From CAYZDV01 sp964477275 (GTDB taxonomy: Bacteria; Acidobacteriota; Aminicenantia; Aminicenantales; Aminicenantaceae), in the NCBI GenBank assembly GCA_964477275.1, contig CAYZDV010000003.1, positions 1 through 52,490 on the forward strand: DNA of 52,490 nucleotides, read 5' to 3'. A program made the translations under genes and the position numbers. The notes under the pieces are model-generated. The model had not been told where the DNA came from and made no database searches. It saw nothing but the letters and a program-made list of their open reading frames with translations. Every line of letters begins with the position of its first letter. Position 1 is the first letter of the stretch. Of the stretch, positions 7,690 to 17,800 are shown one piece after another.

Positions 7690-9399
7690 TCAATATCCGG
7701 CTCCGTATCCATCCCTTCGAGAGTCAGCTCCTCCAATTATCCGCTTTTGACCCGGTGGGATGAGAATGCCCTGGGCTCCCCCGAAGTAATTATCATAAGC
7801 ACCCCTGATTTTGACCTCATGTCCCATCTTCTTCAGGCTGTTCACCGTGGTCTCCGGGATGCGCGATTCCAGGACGAGGCTGCGGGCTTTTCCCCGCGAG
7901 GAGTAAGAGAAAAATCGCGGGGCCTCGATCGCTTCATCCAGGGACATCCCGAACTCGATGATGTTGAGGATAACCTGGGCCATGGAAGAGAAGATTCTCG
8001 TCCCGCCCGGCGAGCCGAGAACTAAGAAAGGACTGTCCTTCTTGAACATGATGAGAGGGGCCATGGAGCTTAAAGGCTGTCTTTTAGGGCGAGCGGCATT
8101 GGGAGAATGCGGGTCCCGCGTGAAATCGTCCATTTCATTGTTCAGCAGAAAGCCTGTTCCCTGAGGAATGATTCCCGAGCCGAAAAAGTGATTGATGGTC
8201 TGGGTGAGAGCGACGATATTTCCGTCCTCGTCCCTGACGGAGAGATGAGTGGTGTTGCCGCTTTTTTTCTCCTTTTCTTCGAACCGGCCAAAGGGATAGA
8301 AGCCGAGGCTGCGGTCTGCTCTGATCCGGGCAGCAACCTGAGCGGCGTATGTTTTGCAGATGAGCTCTTCGACGGGAATGGAGACAAAATCCGGGTCGCC
8401 GAGGTAGCGGTCCCGGTCGGCGAAGACGAAACGGAGCGCCTCGCAGAAATGATGGATATAAAGAGGTGAAAGGAAGGCCCATTGTCGCACAGGCCAGTTT
8501 TCGATGATATTGAGGAGCTGGATGAGATGAAGCCCTCCCGAACCAGGGGGAGGGAGTGTGTAGAGAACGTAATCCTTGTAAGTTCCTTTTAAAGGCGGAA
8601 CCTCGCGCGCTTCATAGTTCTCCAGGTCTTCGGGGGTCATCATGCCGCCCTTTTCCCTGACCGCCTGGACGATTGTGCGGGCGATCTTCCCCTTGTAAAA
8701 GGCGGCGATTCCACTGGCAGCGATTGTGCGGAAAGTGCTGGCCAGCTCCGGGTTTCGGAACAGCTCTCCGGGCTCATATGGAAAACCCTGGTTGAGATAA
8801 CAGGCCTGCTCCCCGGCATTCTGAAGGAGCTTTTCGTATTCGTCCTTGCTGATGAGGCTGAAGGTCTGGCTCACCGGGAATCCCTCCTCGGCGATTTCAA
8901 TCGCTCTCCGGGTGACATCGGCCAGAGATTTTGTGCCGTATTTTTCGAGGGCCAGCGTCCATCCAGCCAGTGCACCGGGGACAGCTACGGCCAGACCCGC
9001 TGTCTTGATGTTGCCTTCTTCGTCGAAGATATCCGGCGAGGTCTGCGAAGGGGCCATTTCCCTGAAATTGATGGCCGTTACCTTTCTTTCGGTGGCCAGG
9101 GAGATGACCATGAACCCTCCTCCTCCGATGCCGGAGGCGAAGGGCTCGCAGGCATTCAGGGCAAAGGCTGTGGCGATTGCCGCGTCGACAGCGTTGCCGC
9201 CGCTTTCGAGCATCCGGAGCCCGGCCTCTGCGGCCAGAGGATGAGCGGCAACAACCATCGCTTTTCGACTGACAAAATCGAACGGCTGATGGCGGTCAGC
9301 CGGAGGCTGGGGAATCCGGACCTCCTTTCGGCAGCAAAGTGCAGTGGCTAAAAAAAAAGAAAGGAGAAGAAGCGGAACTGTCTTTCTAAGGAGCATCAT
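7690..9399 (-). CDS. ggt: Gamma-glutamyltranspeptidase
   Basis: 569-residue Ntn-hydrolase precursor that cleaves or transfers gamma-glutamyl groups (for example of glutathione) in the periplasm. It begins with a signal peptide (MMLLRKTVPLLLLSFFLATA); two cysteines follow at the cleavage region but the lipobox is not canonical. The autocatalytic threonine is T383 in GNTTHLSVRDEDGN, which divides the large and small subunits. Other conserved parts are GGNAVDAAIATAFAL, GIGGGGFM, PPPGSGG, LSSMAPLIM and LGSPGG. The start overlaps the scpB stop by 14 bp (two adjacent ATGs, 9399 and 9396). It heads the GGT-DUF6305-permease-M14 sub-block. Confidence 0.95.
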   Translation of the reverse strand: MMLLRKTVPLLLLSFFLATALCCRKEVRIPQPPADRHQPFDFVSRKAMVVAAHPLAAEAGLRMLESGGNAVDAAIATAFALNACEPFASGIGGGGFMVISLATERKVTAINFREMAPSQTSPDIFDEEGNIKTAGLAVAVPGALAGWTLALEKYGTKSLADVTRRAIEIAEEGFPVSQTFSLISKDEYEKLLQNAGEQACYLNQGFPYEPGELFRNPELASTFRTIAASGIAAFYKGKIARTIVQAVREKGGMMTPEDLENYEAREVPPLKGTYKDYVLYTLPPPGSGGLHLIQLLNIIENWPVRQWAFLSPLYIHHFCEALRFVFADRDRYLGDPDFVSIPVEELICKTYAAQVAARIRADRSLGFYPFGRFEEKEKKSGNTTHLSVRDEDGNIVALTQTINHFFGSGIIPQGTGFLLNNEMDDFTRDPHSPNAARPKRQPLSSMAPLIMFKKDSPFLVLGSPGGTRIFSSMAQVILNIIEFGMSLDEAIEAPRFFSYSSRGKARSLVLESRIPETTVNSLKKMGHEVKIRGAYDNYFGGAQGILIPPGQKRIIGGADSRRDGYGAGY

Positions 9400-9952
9400 T
9401 GCCCTCGTCTTCCGGGCGGCCTTCTTCTTCGAGGATTCTGGCGAGTTCCTCCGGGGTGGGAAGGTCGTCGAGGCTGTTCAGGCCGAAGTAATTCAGGAAT
9501 TTGTCCGTTGTCCTGTAGACCAGCGGGTTGCCCGGGCTCTTTTTCCGGCCGACGATTTTGACGAGCTTTTTCTGGAGAAGAGTCTTCAGAGTGTGGGAGG
9601 AGTCCACTCCCCTGAGGGCCGAGATCTCGGCCAGGGTCATCGGCTGATGGTAGGCGATGGCCGAGAGAGTCTCCAGAGCTGCGGAGGAAAGCCGGTTCTT
9701 CCTTTCCACCTGAAGGAGACGCTTGACCCAGGGGTCGTGTTCTGGCTTTGTGGAAAAGATGTATCCTCCGGCCGACTGGACGATTTGAATCCCCCTGTCG
9801 TTCGTAGCGTAGAAAGCCAGGAGTTCGCTGATCGCTTTTTCGATGTCTTCGGCTGGAAAATCGGCCAGGATGCTTTTGATTTTTTTTAGAGTAAGCGGCT
9901 CCAGTGAGATGAAAATCAAGGACTCGATGATTTCTTTCAGGCGGTTGGCCAT
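9386..9952 (-). CDS. scpB: Segregation and condensation protein B
   Basis: ScpB, 188 residues, the winged-helix dimer that binds ScpA in the SMC-ScpAB condensin complex. The sequence shows the two winged-helix domains: residues 1-80 (LKEIIESLIFISLEPLT... GGYIFSTKPE) and 90-165 with the conserved LSSAALETLSAIAYHQPMT, LVKIVGRKKSPGNPLVYRTT and FLNYFGLNSLDDLP. The ATG at 9952 overlaps the scpA stop in an ATGA arrangement, typical of translational coupling. The acidic C-terminal tail (EEEGRPEDEGND) extends beyond the fold. Confidence 0.96.
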   Translation of the reverse strand: MANRLKEIIESLIFISLEPLTLKKIKSILADFPAEDIEKAISELLAFYATNDRGIQIVQSAGGYIFSTKPEHDPWVKRLLQVERKNRLSSAALETLSAIAYHQPMTLAEISALRGVDSSHTLKTLLQKKLVKIVGRKKSPGNPLVYRTTDKFLNYFGLNSLDDLPTPEELARILEEEGRPEDEGNDAP

Positions 9953-10704
9953 CAGTGGCTCTTCACCTCAACCTTTCTTCGCAGCCAGACTTTGATCGAT
10001 TGAAAATGGGCTTCCTGAACGGCGATAACCATCCCGGCTTTGATCAGTTCGAGCAGGCTGAGAAAGGCGACCATCGCTTCCTCGATGGATTCCTGCTGGC
10101 TGAAATAGCCCAAAAAGTCGAAGAACTCCTTCTCTTGGAGAAGAGCGAGGATCCCTTTCATTTTTTCTTCTAAGGAATACTCCTTTCCTTTGAGGGTCTT
10201 TATGCCCTCTCTCTCCTTCCGCTTCAGAAGGGCAAAGAATGACTCGGCCAGGTCAAAGAGGGAAACCTCGATCCAATCCCATCCTTCGCCAGCCAAGAGA
10301 GGAGGAAGAGAAGTTCTTTTCCATCTCAGGATTTCTTTCTCTTCCTTTTCTTTCAGGAGGAAACTGGCCGCCTTCAGGCGCTGGTAATCGACCAGCCGAT
10401 CGACCAGGACCTGGCGGGGGTCTCTCTCCTCCTCATCGAGAACCTTCTCCCGCGGGAGCAGCATTTGCGATTTGATGCAGATGAGAAGGGCGGCCATGAG
10501 CAGGAATTCGGCCTCCCGGTCGAGATTGATCCGCTCCTTGCGCTGGAGATACTCCAGGTATTCTCTGGTGATGGTTGCGATGGGGATGTCATGGATATCA
10601 ATTTTCTTCTTGCGGATCAGGAAAAGAAGAAGGTCCAGCGGGCCTTGAAAGACCTCCAGCTTGACTTCGTAGTTGGCCGTGGCGTCCATCGAGATTAAGC
10701 CCAT
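9952..10704 (-). CDS. scpA: Segregation and condensation protein A
   Basis: ScpA kleisin of the SMC condensin complex, 250 residues. The N-terminal SMC-binding domain has the hallmark YEVKLEVFQGPLDLLLFLI and KKIDIHDIPIATITREYLEYL. The C-terminal winged helix is at about residues 180-245 (FFDFLGYFSQ, VAFLSLLELIKAGMV). Start ATG 10704 (MGLISMDATAN) is used here; an internal ATG at 10689 is possible. Three bases separate it from trpS. The smc gene itself is not in the window. Confidence 0.95.
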   Translation of the reverse strand: MGLISMDATANYEVKLEVFQGPLDLLLFLIRKKKIDIHDIPIATITREYLEYLQRKERINLDREAEFLLMAALLICIKSQMLLPREKVLDEEERDPRQVLVDRLVDYQRLKAASFLLKEKEEKEILRWKRTSLPPLLAGEGWDWIEVSLFDLAESFFALLKRKEREGIKTLKGKEYSLEEKMKGILALLQEKEFFDFLGYFSQQESIEEAMVAFLSLLELIKAGMVIAVQEAHFQSIKVWLRRKVEVKSH

Positions 10705-10707
10705 GTG

Positions 10708-11700
10708 CTAAAGACCCATCGCCGAGCGGACTTTTTCCATCGTCTTGCGGGCAACCTGCCTCGCTTTCCTGTTGCCGTCTTCCAGGATATCCCAGACAAG
10801 CCGGGGATTTTTTTCGAATTTTTGCCTCTTCTCTCTGTAAGGAATGAGAAAGTGAAGGATGTGCTCAATGACCACATTCTTGCAGTCCAGACAGCCGATT
10901 CCGGTGCTCCGGCATCCCCTGGCCAGCTCTTTTCTTTTCGCCTCGGGGAGGAATGTCCTGTGGAGGGTGGAAACGGGACAATCCTCCGGCACTCCGGGGT
11001 CTGTCCTTCGTTTCCGCCGCGTGTCGGTCTTCATGGTGGCGATCTTCTGCCGGATGACCTCAGGCGGCTCCTTGAGGAAAATGGCATTCCCGTAGGATTT
11101 GCTCATCTTCCTCCCGTCTGTTCCGGCGACCCTGGGGACTTCGGAAAGGATGGTCTGGGGTTCGGGGAAGACCTTTCTGTAGAGGCGGTTGAAGCGCCGG
11201 GTGACTTCCCGGGCGAACTCGAGATGGTAGGCCTGGTCTTCTCCGACGGGGACAGCGTCTGCCCTGTAGATCAGGATGTCCGCTGTCTGGAGGACCGGAT
11301 AGCCCAGGAACCCATAGGTGTTGAGGTCTTTATCGGGCATCTCTCTCTGCATCTCCTTGAAGGTCGGGACCCTCTGCAGCCAGGGGAGGGGAATGATCAT
11401 CGAGAGGAGGAGATGAAGCTCAGCGTGTTCCTTGACTTCGGACTGGAGGAAGATGACGCATTTCTCCGGGTCCAGCCCGACGCTCAGCCAGTCCACGGCC
11501 AGTTCGAAGGTGTAGTCCTTGATCGCCTTTGAGTTCTGGTATTCCGAACTGAGGGCATGCCAGGTGACGATGGCGTAGAAGCAGTCGTACTTCTCCTGGA
11601 ATTTCAGCCAGTTGCTCATCGGACCGGCAAGGTGCCCGAGATGAAGAGGCCCTGTCGGCCTCATTCCGCTGAGGATAACTTTTTTTTTCTTGTTGCCCAT
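10708..11700 (-). CDS. trpS: Tryptophanyl-tRNA synthetase
   Basis: Class Ic aminoacyl-tRNA synthetase, 330 residues, charging tRNA-Trp. The HIGH-type motif is GPLHLGHL near residue 17 and the KMSKS loop is GRKMSKSYGN near residue 196. The conserved GYPVLQTADILIYRADAVPVGEDQ segment (shown in parts: GYPVLQTAD, VPVGEDQAYH) places ATP and tryptophan. A cysteine cluster occurs late in the protein (ARGCRSTGIGCLDCK), as in synthetases with a 4Fe-4S or metal site near the anticodon-binding domain. No strong ribosome-binding site is seen before ATG 11700; the M50 stop is 4 bp away, so reinitiation is likely. Confidence 0.95.
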   Translation of the reverse strand: MGNKKKKVILSGMRPTGPLHLGHLAGPMSNWLKFQEKYDCFYAIVTWHALSSEYQNSKAIKDYTFELAVDWLSVGLDPEKCVIFLQSEVKEHAELHLLLSMIIPLPWLQRVPTFKEMQREMPDKDLNTYGFLGYPVLQTADILIYRADAVPVGEDQAYHLEFAREVTRRFNRLYRKVFPEPQTILSEVPRVAGTDGRKMSKSYGNAIFLKEPPEVIRQKIATMKTDTRRKRRTDPGVPEDCPVSTLHRTFLPEAKRKELARGCRSTGIGCLDCKNVVIEHILHFLIPYREKRQKFEKNPRLVWDILEDGNRKARQVARKTMEKVRSAMGL

Positions 11701-11704
11701 TTTT

Positions 11705-12385
11705 TCAACTGAAAATGACCGCTGAAATAAATAACTGAATGGGAAGGATAATCAGACGCAGGACCCCGAAATAGATGAGTCCCAGAATGATCAGAAAGCC
11801 AAAAGGACGGAGCCGCTCGTACTTTTCAGCCGCCTCGTCGGAGAGAAACCCCATCAAAACGCCGCTGCCGTCGAGGGGAGGAATGGGAATCAGGTTGAAC
11901 ACTGCCAGGTAGGAGTTGATCAGAGCCGCGTAAAAGAGAAGGAGGGCCAGCCCTCCCAGCAGATGGAACCCTCTGGGCATTCCTCCCTGGCCGAAGACAG
12001 CGGCCCGGAGGAAGTAGGGAACGTTTGGATTGAGGAATTTGAGGATGATGATACCGATCAGCGCAATGGCCGCCACGCTAAGGTTGGATGCCGGGCCGGC
12101 TGCCGATATCCAGAGGTTGTCCCGGCGGGGGTGGCGGAGATTCAGGGGGTTGACCGGAACCGGCTTGGCCCAGCCAAACAGCGGGGCTCCGATGATCAGG
12201 AGAATGAGCGGAAAGAGGACCGTTCCGATGGGATCGATGTGGGCGATGGGGTTGAGGGTGACTCTTCCCATGCTGTAAGCCGTTGGGTCACCCATCCTGT
12301 AGGCCGCCCAGCCGTGGGCGGCTTCGTGCACGGTGATGGCGAAAAGCAGCACAAAAATCATGATGATATACGTCAGGACAATCAT
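11705..12385 (-). CDS. Site-2 protease-like M50 membrane metalloprotease
   Basis: 226-residue polytopic membrane protein of the M50 zinc protease family (compact bacterial type without a PDZ domain). The zinc motif HEAAH lies in the first membrane helix (about residue 20), and the third ligand motif is NLIPIPPLDGSG near residue 167. The segment GRVTLNPIAHIDPIGTVLFP is highly characteristic. It likely performs intramembrane proteolysis, but the target is unknown. It is the first gene of the minus-strand block that continues through trpS and scpAB. A possible promoter lies so close upstream that the mRNA would have almost no leader. Confidence 0.92.
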   Translation of the reverse strand: MIVLTYIIMIFVLLFAITVHEAAHGWAAYRMGDPTAYSMGRVTLNPIAHIDPIGTVLFPLILLIIGAPLFGWAKPVPVNPLNLRHPRRDNLWISAAGPASNLSVAAIALIGIIILKFLNPNVPYFLRAAVFGQGGMPRGFHLLGGLALLLFYAALINSYLAVFNLIPIPPLDGSGVLMGFLSDEAAEKYERLRPFGFLIILGLIYFGVLRLIILPIQLFISAVIFS

Positions 12386-12399
12386 TGGAATCAGAGTTA

Positions 12400-12427
12400 T
12401 TTATAACATAAGAGGTGGGTGTCGTAA
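12400..12427 (-). promoter_or_regulatory. Possible promoter of the M50-trpS-scpAB-ggt block
   Basis: Minus strand TTACGA (12422-12427), 16-bp spacer, TATAAA (12400-12405). A start about 7 nt downstream would leave a leader of only about 8 nt before ATG 12385, and no Shine-Dalgarno sequence is present there. Weak -35 match, so moderate to low confidence. Confidence 0.4.
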
Positions 12428-12485
12428 AGAATAAAAAAGCCTCACCGTGAACGATGGGACTTCTGAATGTTTTTCTGGAATACGG

Positions 12486-14063
12486 TCAGCCGGCCAGGAT
12501 TTTTTCCGCTTCCTCTCTGTCGACTTCGGTGATGTAGGAGATGCCGCTGATGTTGGCCGCATCCCTGGTCAGGGCGGCGATGTCGCCGCGGCTGATGTAC
12601 TCGAGGGAGAATTTCCTGTTTCCGGCCATCATCTGCCGCAACCCCTGGCTGAGACGCTCAAAATAGGTGTAAAGCCCTATGGCGCCGGTGGGAAGCTCGT
12701 TGAAGCGTTCCTTGAGCCTTCTTTTCAGCTCGGGTGCGGTGACGAATATTTCCTCGGCCGTGCTGCCGAAGCGTTCCACATAAACAGGAATCTGGTTCTC
12801 CTCGATTCTCCGTCCGATGGTTTTTCCGACCATGGTCGCGGCCATCGGCCCGCGGGCCATTCCCACCACCTTGAAATAGGGAGCTCCCAGGGCCAGTGCT
12901 TTATAGATCTGGTCTTCGAAGGTGATGCCGCCGGCCACGGCGATGTCAGGAATATGCTCTCCCCTCTCGTCCAGCTTGCGCAGATACTGGTAGAGCAGGG
13001 ACCAGATTTCCACGCCGGGGATGCCCCATTCGTTCATCATCCGCCAGGGGCTCATTCCCGTTCCGCCTCCAGCCCCGTCAACCGTCAGCAGGTCGATTCT
13101 GGCCTTTGAGGCGTATTTCACGGCCCGGGCCAGGTCAGCCGGTCGGTAAGCTCCTGTCTTCAGGAATACGTACTTGGCTCCTGCCTTTCTCAGCTCCTCC
13201 ACCCCGCGCATGAAGCTTTCTTCCTCGACCATGCCAAGGCGGGAATGCCTCTCGAACTCCTTGAAGCTGCCTTTCTCGAAGGATTTGATGACCTCAGGAG
13301 CTTCCGGGTCGGGAAGGACGATATAGCCCTTTTTCTTCAAATCCTGGGCTTTCTTGAGGCTTTTAATCTTGACCTCTCCTCCGATATCCTTGGCTCCCTG
13401 CCCCCATTTCAGCTCTACGGTGTCCACGCCCAGTTTCTGGATGACGTATTCATGAACGCCCAGCCGGGTGTCTTCGACATTGGCCTGGACAGCCACTGTG
13501 CCGTAGCCTTCCTGGAATTCTTTAAAATACCGGATTCGACTTTCCATATCAGGAGAACGGACGATTTTTCCGTCCTTGATTTCCGATTCATCGTCCATAC
13601 CGCACACGTTCTCTCCGACGGTCAGGATGGTTCCAGCCAGAGCCGCTCCTTTGGCCAGCCCTTCCCAGTTTTGCTTGGCCACGTTGGTCGAACCCATACC
13701 GGGGATAATAAAAGGAACCTTGAGCTTGATCTTCTTATCGTGGCCGATCGCTTGTTCAATCGAGACTTTGGGGAAAGTCGCCTTGTCGGGGTCAGCCTCC
13801 ACGCCATGGGCACCGACTGCGGTTCCCATGACTGTGAAATCGGAGAGGTCCACAGGATACTCCTTCTCGGAGGCAGCGGTGATGATGCCAAAAGGCTGGG
13901 GATAGAGGACTTCATGGCCTCGGTAGGCAGATTTGCCGATCTCGCACATGCCGATGCAGCCGTCGACACAGGTGACGCACATCCCGCTGAAGGGGCTGAT
14001 CGAGCCTTCTGTCCTGTTCTTGGTCAGGGTTGCGGCACTCCTGTTCAATTTTGTATAGGCCAT
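12486..14063 (-). CDS. GltB-like FMN-binding glutamate synthase-family protein (lacks glutaminase domain)
   Basis: 525 residues corresponding to the central FMN-binding (beta/alpha)8 domain of glutamate synthase large subunit. Characteristic strands are KVPFIIPGMGSTNVAK, DTVELKWGQGAKDIGG, LLTVDGAGGGTGMSPWRMMN, IAVAGGITF and APYFKVVGMARGPMA. It has neither the N-terminal class II glutamine amidotransferase domain nor the C-terminal GXGXG domain. Instead the N-terminus carries C29-x2-C32-x3-C36-x3-C40, a likely Fe-S site. The start is ATG 14063 behind AAGGAGGTAATC. It is the last gene of the NuoE/NuoF-GltD/Fe-S cluster, so electrons from NAD(P)H probably reach its FMN. It may make glutamate from 2-oxoglutarate with external ammonia, or act on another substrate. 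Family sure, reaction unsure. Confidence 0.88.
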   Translation of the reverse strand: MAYTKLNRSAATLTKNRTEGSISPFSGMCVTCVDGCIGMCEIGKSAYRGHEVLYPQPFGIITAASEKEYPVDLSDFTVMGTAVGAHGVEADPDKATFPKVSIEQAIGHDKKIKLKVPFIIPGMGSTNVAKQNWEGLAKGAALAGTILTVGENVCGMDDESEIKDGKIVRSPDMESRIRYFKEFQEGYGTVAVQANVEDTRLGVHEYVIQKLGVDTVELKWGQGAKDIGGEVKIKSLKKAQDLKKKGYIVLPDPEAPEVIKSFEKGSFKEFERHSRLGMVEEESFMRGVEELRKAGAKYVFLKTGAYRPADLARAVKYASKARIDLLTVDGAGGGTGMSPWRMMNEWGIPGVEIWSLLYQYLRKLDERGEHIPDIAVAGGITFEDQIYKALALGAPYFKVVGMARGPMAATMVGKTIGRRIEENQIPVYVERFGSTAEEIFVTAPELKRRLKERFNELPTGAIGLYTYFERLSQGLRQMMAGNRKFSLEYISRGDIAALTRDAANISGISYITEVDREEAEKILAG

Positions 14064-14132
14064 AATGATTACCTCCTTGTTTGCTCATGTATTTGAACCC
14101 GGCGGCGAGCGTTCGAACGCACCATGGTGTTT

Positions 14133-14849
14133 TTACTCCTTTGCGCTCTTCGCCTCGCCGCTCGGTGTTTCCCTTTTTTCTCTGACGCATGTTCCGCAGC
14201 GGCCGGCATCGTACATCCAGCACTGCAGGTCGTCATAGTGATCGAGGCAGGTGGGCTCCATGGTCAGGCAGGCGTTGCAGACGTCCGTATCCGCCTGAGG
14301 CCCCTGGCATCGCAGCTGGCAGGCGGGACAGACATAGATGCAGCCGCCGCAGAGCCGGCATTCCTCTGAACGGATGTCGAAGGGAGTCGAGATTTTCCGT
14401 TGATGACCGCGGTTCTGAAACCCGATCGCCCGGCCGTCCATCTGTTCGGCGCACATCCGCACGCACAGGCCGCAGAGAATGCACTCTTCGTTGCGGACCT
14501 TGAAGCGGACCCCGGTCACGTTGAACTTGGAAGCGAGATCCTGGATGACCTTCGAATAAGGCGCGACGGAGAGCATCAGCTCGATCATCATCCTCCGGGT
14601 TTCGACTACCCTTTTCGTGTCTGTCCTGACAGACAAACCTTCTTCCGCCGGGTATGTGCAGGAGGATACGAGCCTGGCCTTTGGTCCCTCCCCAATCTCC
14701 ACCAGACAGAGACGGCAGCCTCCGTAGGCGCTCAGACCTTCTTTGTGGCAGAGGGTGGGGATTTCCAGCCCGTAGAATTTGGCGGTCTCCAGAATAGTCC
14801 AGCCTTCCTCAGCCTGGACCTCCAGCCCGTTCATGATGAGTTTAATCAT
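14133..14849 (-). CDS. NuoG/HydA-N-terminus-like Fe-S electron-transfer protein
   Basis: 238 residues. An N-terminal 2Fe-2S ferredoxin domain has ligands C34, C45, C48 and C64 (TLCHKEG, YGGCRLCLVEI, SSCTYPAEEG). Two 4Fe-4S motifs follow, CILCGLCVRMC and CRLCGGCIYVCPAC. The C-terminus holds further cysteines (CNACLTMEPTC, CGTC). This is the layout of the electron-entry module of NuoG and of Fe-only hydrogenases without the catalytic part. The frame is open 16 codons further upstream, but ATG 14849 overlaps the previous stop as ATGA and gives the proper ferredoxin start. It probably wires the NuoF-GltD protein to the GltB-like protein (inference). Confidence 0.9.
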   Translation of the reverse strand: MIKLIMNGLEVQAEEGWTILETAKFYGLEIPTLCHKEGLSAYGGCRLCLVEIGEGPKARLVSSCTYPAEEGLSVRTDTKRVVETRRMMIELMLSVAPYSKVIQDLASKFNVTGVRFKVRNEECILCGLCVRMCAEQMDGRAIGFQNRGHQRKISTPFDIRSEECRLCGGCIYVCPACQLRCQGPQADTDVCNACLTMEPTCLDHYDDLQCWMYDAGRCGTCVREKRETPSGEAKSAKE

Positions 14850-17800
14850 TTTTCCCTTCCTATGGCCTTTTTGCCATCTTCTGTTTCCAGCTCGCATCTC
14901 AGACAGCGCCTGGCTTCTCGAATGGCCATTTCTTCGCTGAATCCCAGCTCGACTTCTTTGAAGCTTTTCTTTCTTTTGCTCACCGGCAAAACAGGCATCT
15001 GCGGCCTCTCGGCCTTCTCGATTTCTTCTTCTGTCAGCTTCACAGGTTCGACGTAAATCGAAGGTCTGGTGAGAGAATATTCTCGCTTTAGACTTTTTCC
15101 TCGGATGTATTTATCGATGGATTCAGCGGCGTGTTGACCGGCAGCCATGGCGTCAACGACCGTGCTCGGCCCCGTGACCACATCGCCTCCGGCAAACACG
15201 CCTTCTCGATCAGTCATAAGAGTTTCCTGGTCGACGACCAGAGTGCCCCATTTTGAGACTTCGATATTGTCTTTCTTACCAATAAATGAGGTCTCGGGAG
15301 TTTCTCCAATAGCAGAAATAAGGGTGTCGAGCTCGATAGTGAATTCAGAGCCTTCGACAGGAACGGGACTTCTTCGGCCGCTGGCATCAATTTCGCCCAG
15401 TCTCATCCGGAGGACTTCGACTCCAGTGACTTTTCCGTTCTCGGTCAGCACTTTTTTGGGGGCAACCAGGAATTGAATGTCAACTCCCTCTTCGATCGCG
15501 CTCTCGACTTCTTCTTCAAAAGCAGGCATTTCTTTTCTTGTTCTTCTGTAGAGTATTGTCACTTGCCCACAGCCTTCGGTCCTTACAGCCACACGAGCGG
15601 CATCGATGGCGGCATTCCCTCCGCCTATGATTCCGACTTTTTTGCCCAGTTTGACCTCTTCTCCGAGGTTTACAGCCTTAAGGAGCTGCATGGCCTGGAT
15701 AACGCCTTCTGCCTCTTCGTTAGGAATTTTTAGCTTCAGGGATTTATGAGCTCCGGTGGCAATGAAGACGGCCTTGAAACCCTCTCGGAAAAGGCCATCT
15801 ATGGAGAGATCCTTTCCCAGGGCGGTATTGGTTATTATCGCAACTCCGGAATTTTGAATGCCGGCGACATCAGAATTCAAGATGCTCTTGGGCAGTCGAT
15901 GTTCAGGAATTCCGAGGGCCAGCATTCCACCTGCGACAGGGGAAGATTCGAAAATGGTGACGTTGTAGCCATTTTTGTTCAGATGATAGCCTGCCGTCAA
16001 CCCCGCCGGGCCTGCTCCTATGATGGCGACCATGTCCTTTTTTTTGATTTCATGGGATTCTCTGTGGACCGGCTCCCCGTTTTTTCTGGCCCAATCCAGG
16101 ACGAACCGTTTCAAGGATCGAATGGCAATGGGCTCTCCGATTTCTCCCGCCATACAGACTTTTTCGCAGGGATGATGGCAAACGCGGCCGCAGACAGAGG
16201 GCAACGGATTGTCCTTTCGAATGATATCCAGCGCTTCTTTAAATTTTCCCCGGGCGATGAGAGCGATGTACACCGAAGCTTCTTGATCGATAGGACAGGT
16301 GTATTGACAGGGGGAAGAGACGATTTCTTTACAGACCAGAGCGCGACAGCTTTTCTGTTCGATGTGCTGTTCATACTCTTTTTTGAAGTACCTGAGCGTT
16401 GAGAGAACAGGGTTGGCGGCCGTCTGCCCCAGCCCGCAGAGAGAGGCGTTCTTTGTCGCCCGGGCGAGTTCTTCCAGGAGTTCAAGATCTCCTGTCTTTC
16501 CTTTTCCTTCCGAGATGTCCTTGACGATTTCCCACATTCTCTGGGTCCCTTCGCGGCAGGAAATGCATTTGCCGCAGGACTCATCGCGGAGAAAATTCAG
16601 AAAATACTTGGCCACATCGACCATGCAGGTCGCTTCATCCATGACGATCATGCCGCCCGAGCCCATGATCGAGCCGGCCTGGGTGAGGCTTTCGTAATCG
16701 ATGGGGAGGCCCAGTTTTTCCTCCGGCAGACAGCCGCCTGAAGGTCCGCCGGTCTGGACAGCCTTGAATTTCTTGCCTCCGGGAATTCCGCCTCCGATAT
16801 CGAAGATGATTTCCCGGAGGGAGATTCCCATCGGGACTTCCACCAGGCCGGTGTTGTTGATTTTTCCAACTAACGAAAAGATCTTTGTCCCCTTGCTTCC
16901 TTTGGTTCCGATTTCAGAAAACCAGTCCGCCCCTTTTTCGATGATCAGGGGGACGTTGGCCCAGGTTTCCACGTTGTTGATGTTGGTCGGTTTTTTCCAT
17001 AAGCCTTTCACCGCAGGAAAAGGCGGTCTCTGACGAGGTTCACCCACCCGTCCTTCGATGGAGGCAATCAGCGCTGTTTCCTCTCCGCAGACAAAGGCTC
17101 CTGCTCCCTTGGAGATGTGGAGTCTGAAGTTGAAGCCTGTTCCGAGTATATTTTCGCCCAAAAGCCCCATCTGTTCTGCCTGGCCGATGGCCAGAGAGAT
17201 GTGTTTCACGGCCAGCGGATATTCGGCTCTGACATAGACATACCCCTCTTCGGCACCGATGGCATAGGCGCCGATGATCATCCCTTCCAGGACCAGATGG
17301 GGATTTCCCTCCAGCAGGCTTCGGTCCATGTATGCGCCCGGGTCGCCTTCATCCGCATTGCAGATGACGTATTTCAATTGACCTTTGGCTTTACGGGCAA
17401 ATTCCCACTTGTATCCTGTCGGGAAACCGGCTCCGCCCCTGCCTCTGAGGCCGGACCTTTTAATTGTTTCGATGACCTCTTCGGGCGTCATTTCGCTCAG
17501 AACCCTGGCCATGGAGCCGTATCCGCCGATGGAGAGGTAGTCCTCGATACTGGTCGGGTCGATGAGGGCATTGTTTCCGAGAATGTAGCGCTTTTGTTTT
17601 TTGTAGAAGGAGATGTCCTTTTCTCCGGCAGCCATTTTTCCGCTCGCCGGGTCTCGATAGAGAAGCCTGTCTATGACTTTGTTGTTGAGAATCGTCTGGC
17701 TGGTGATCTCGTGCGCATCCTCTGGGTCCACTTTCTGATAAAAAAGGTCATGAGGATGGATGATGATGTTGGGTTCGGCTTCGCAGAAACCGTGGCAGCC

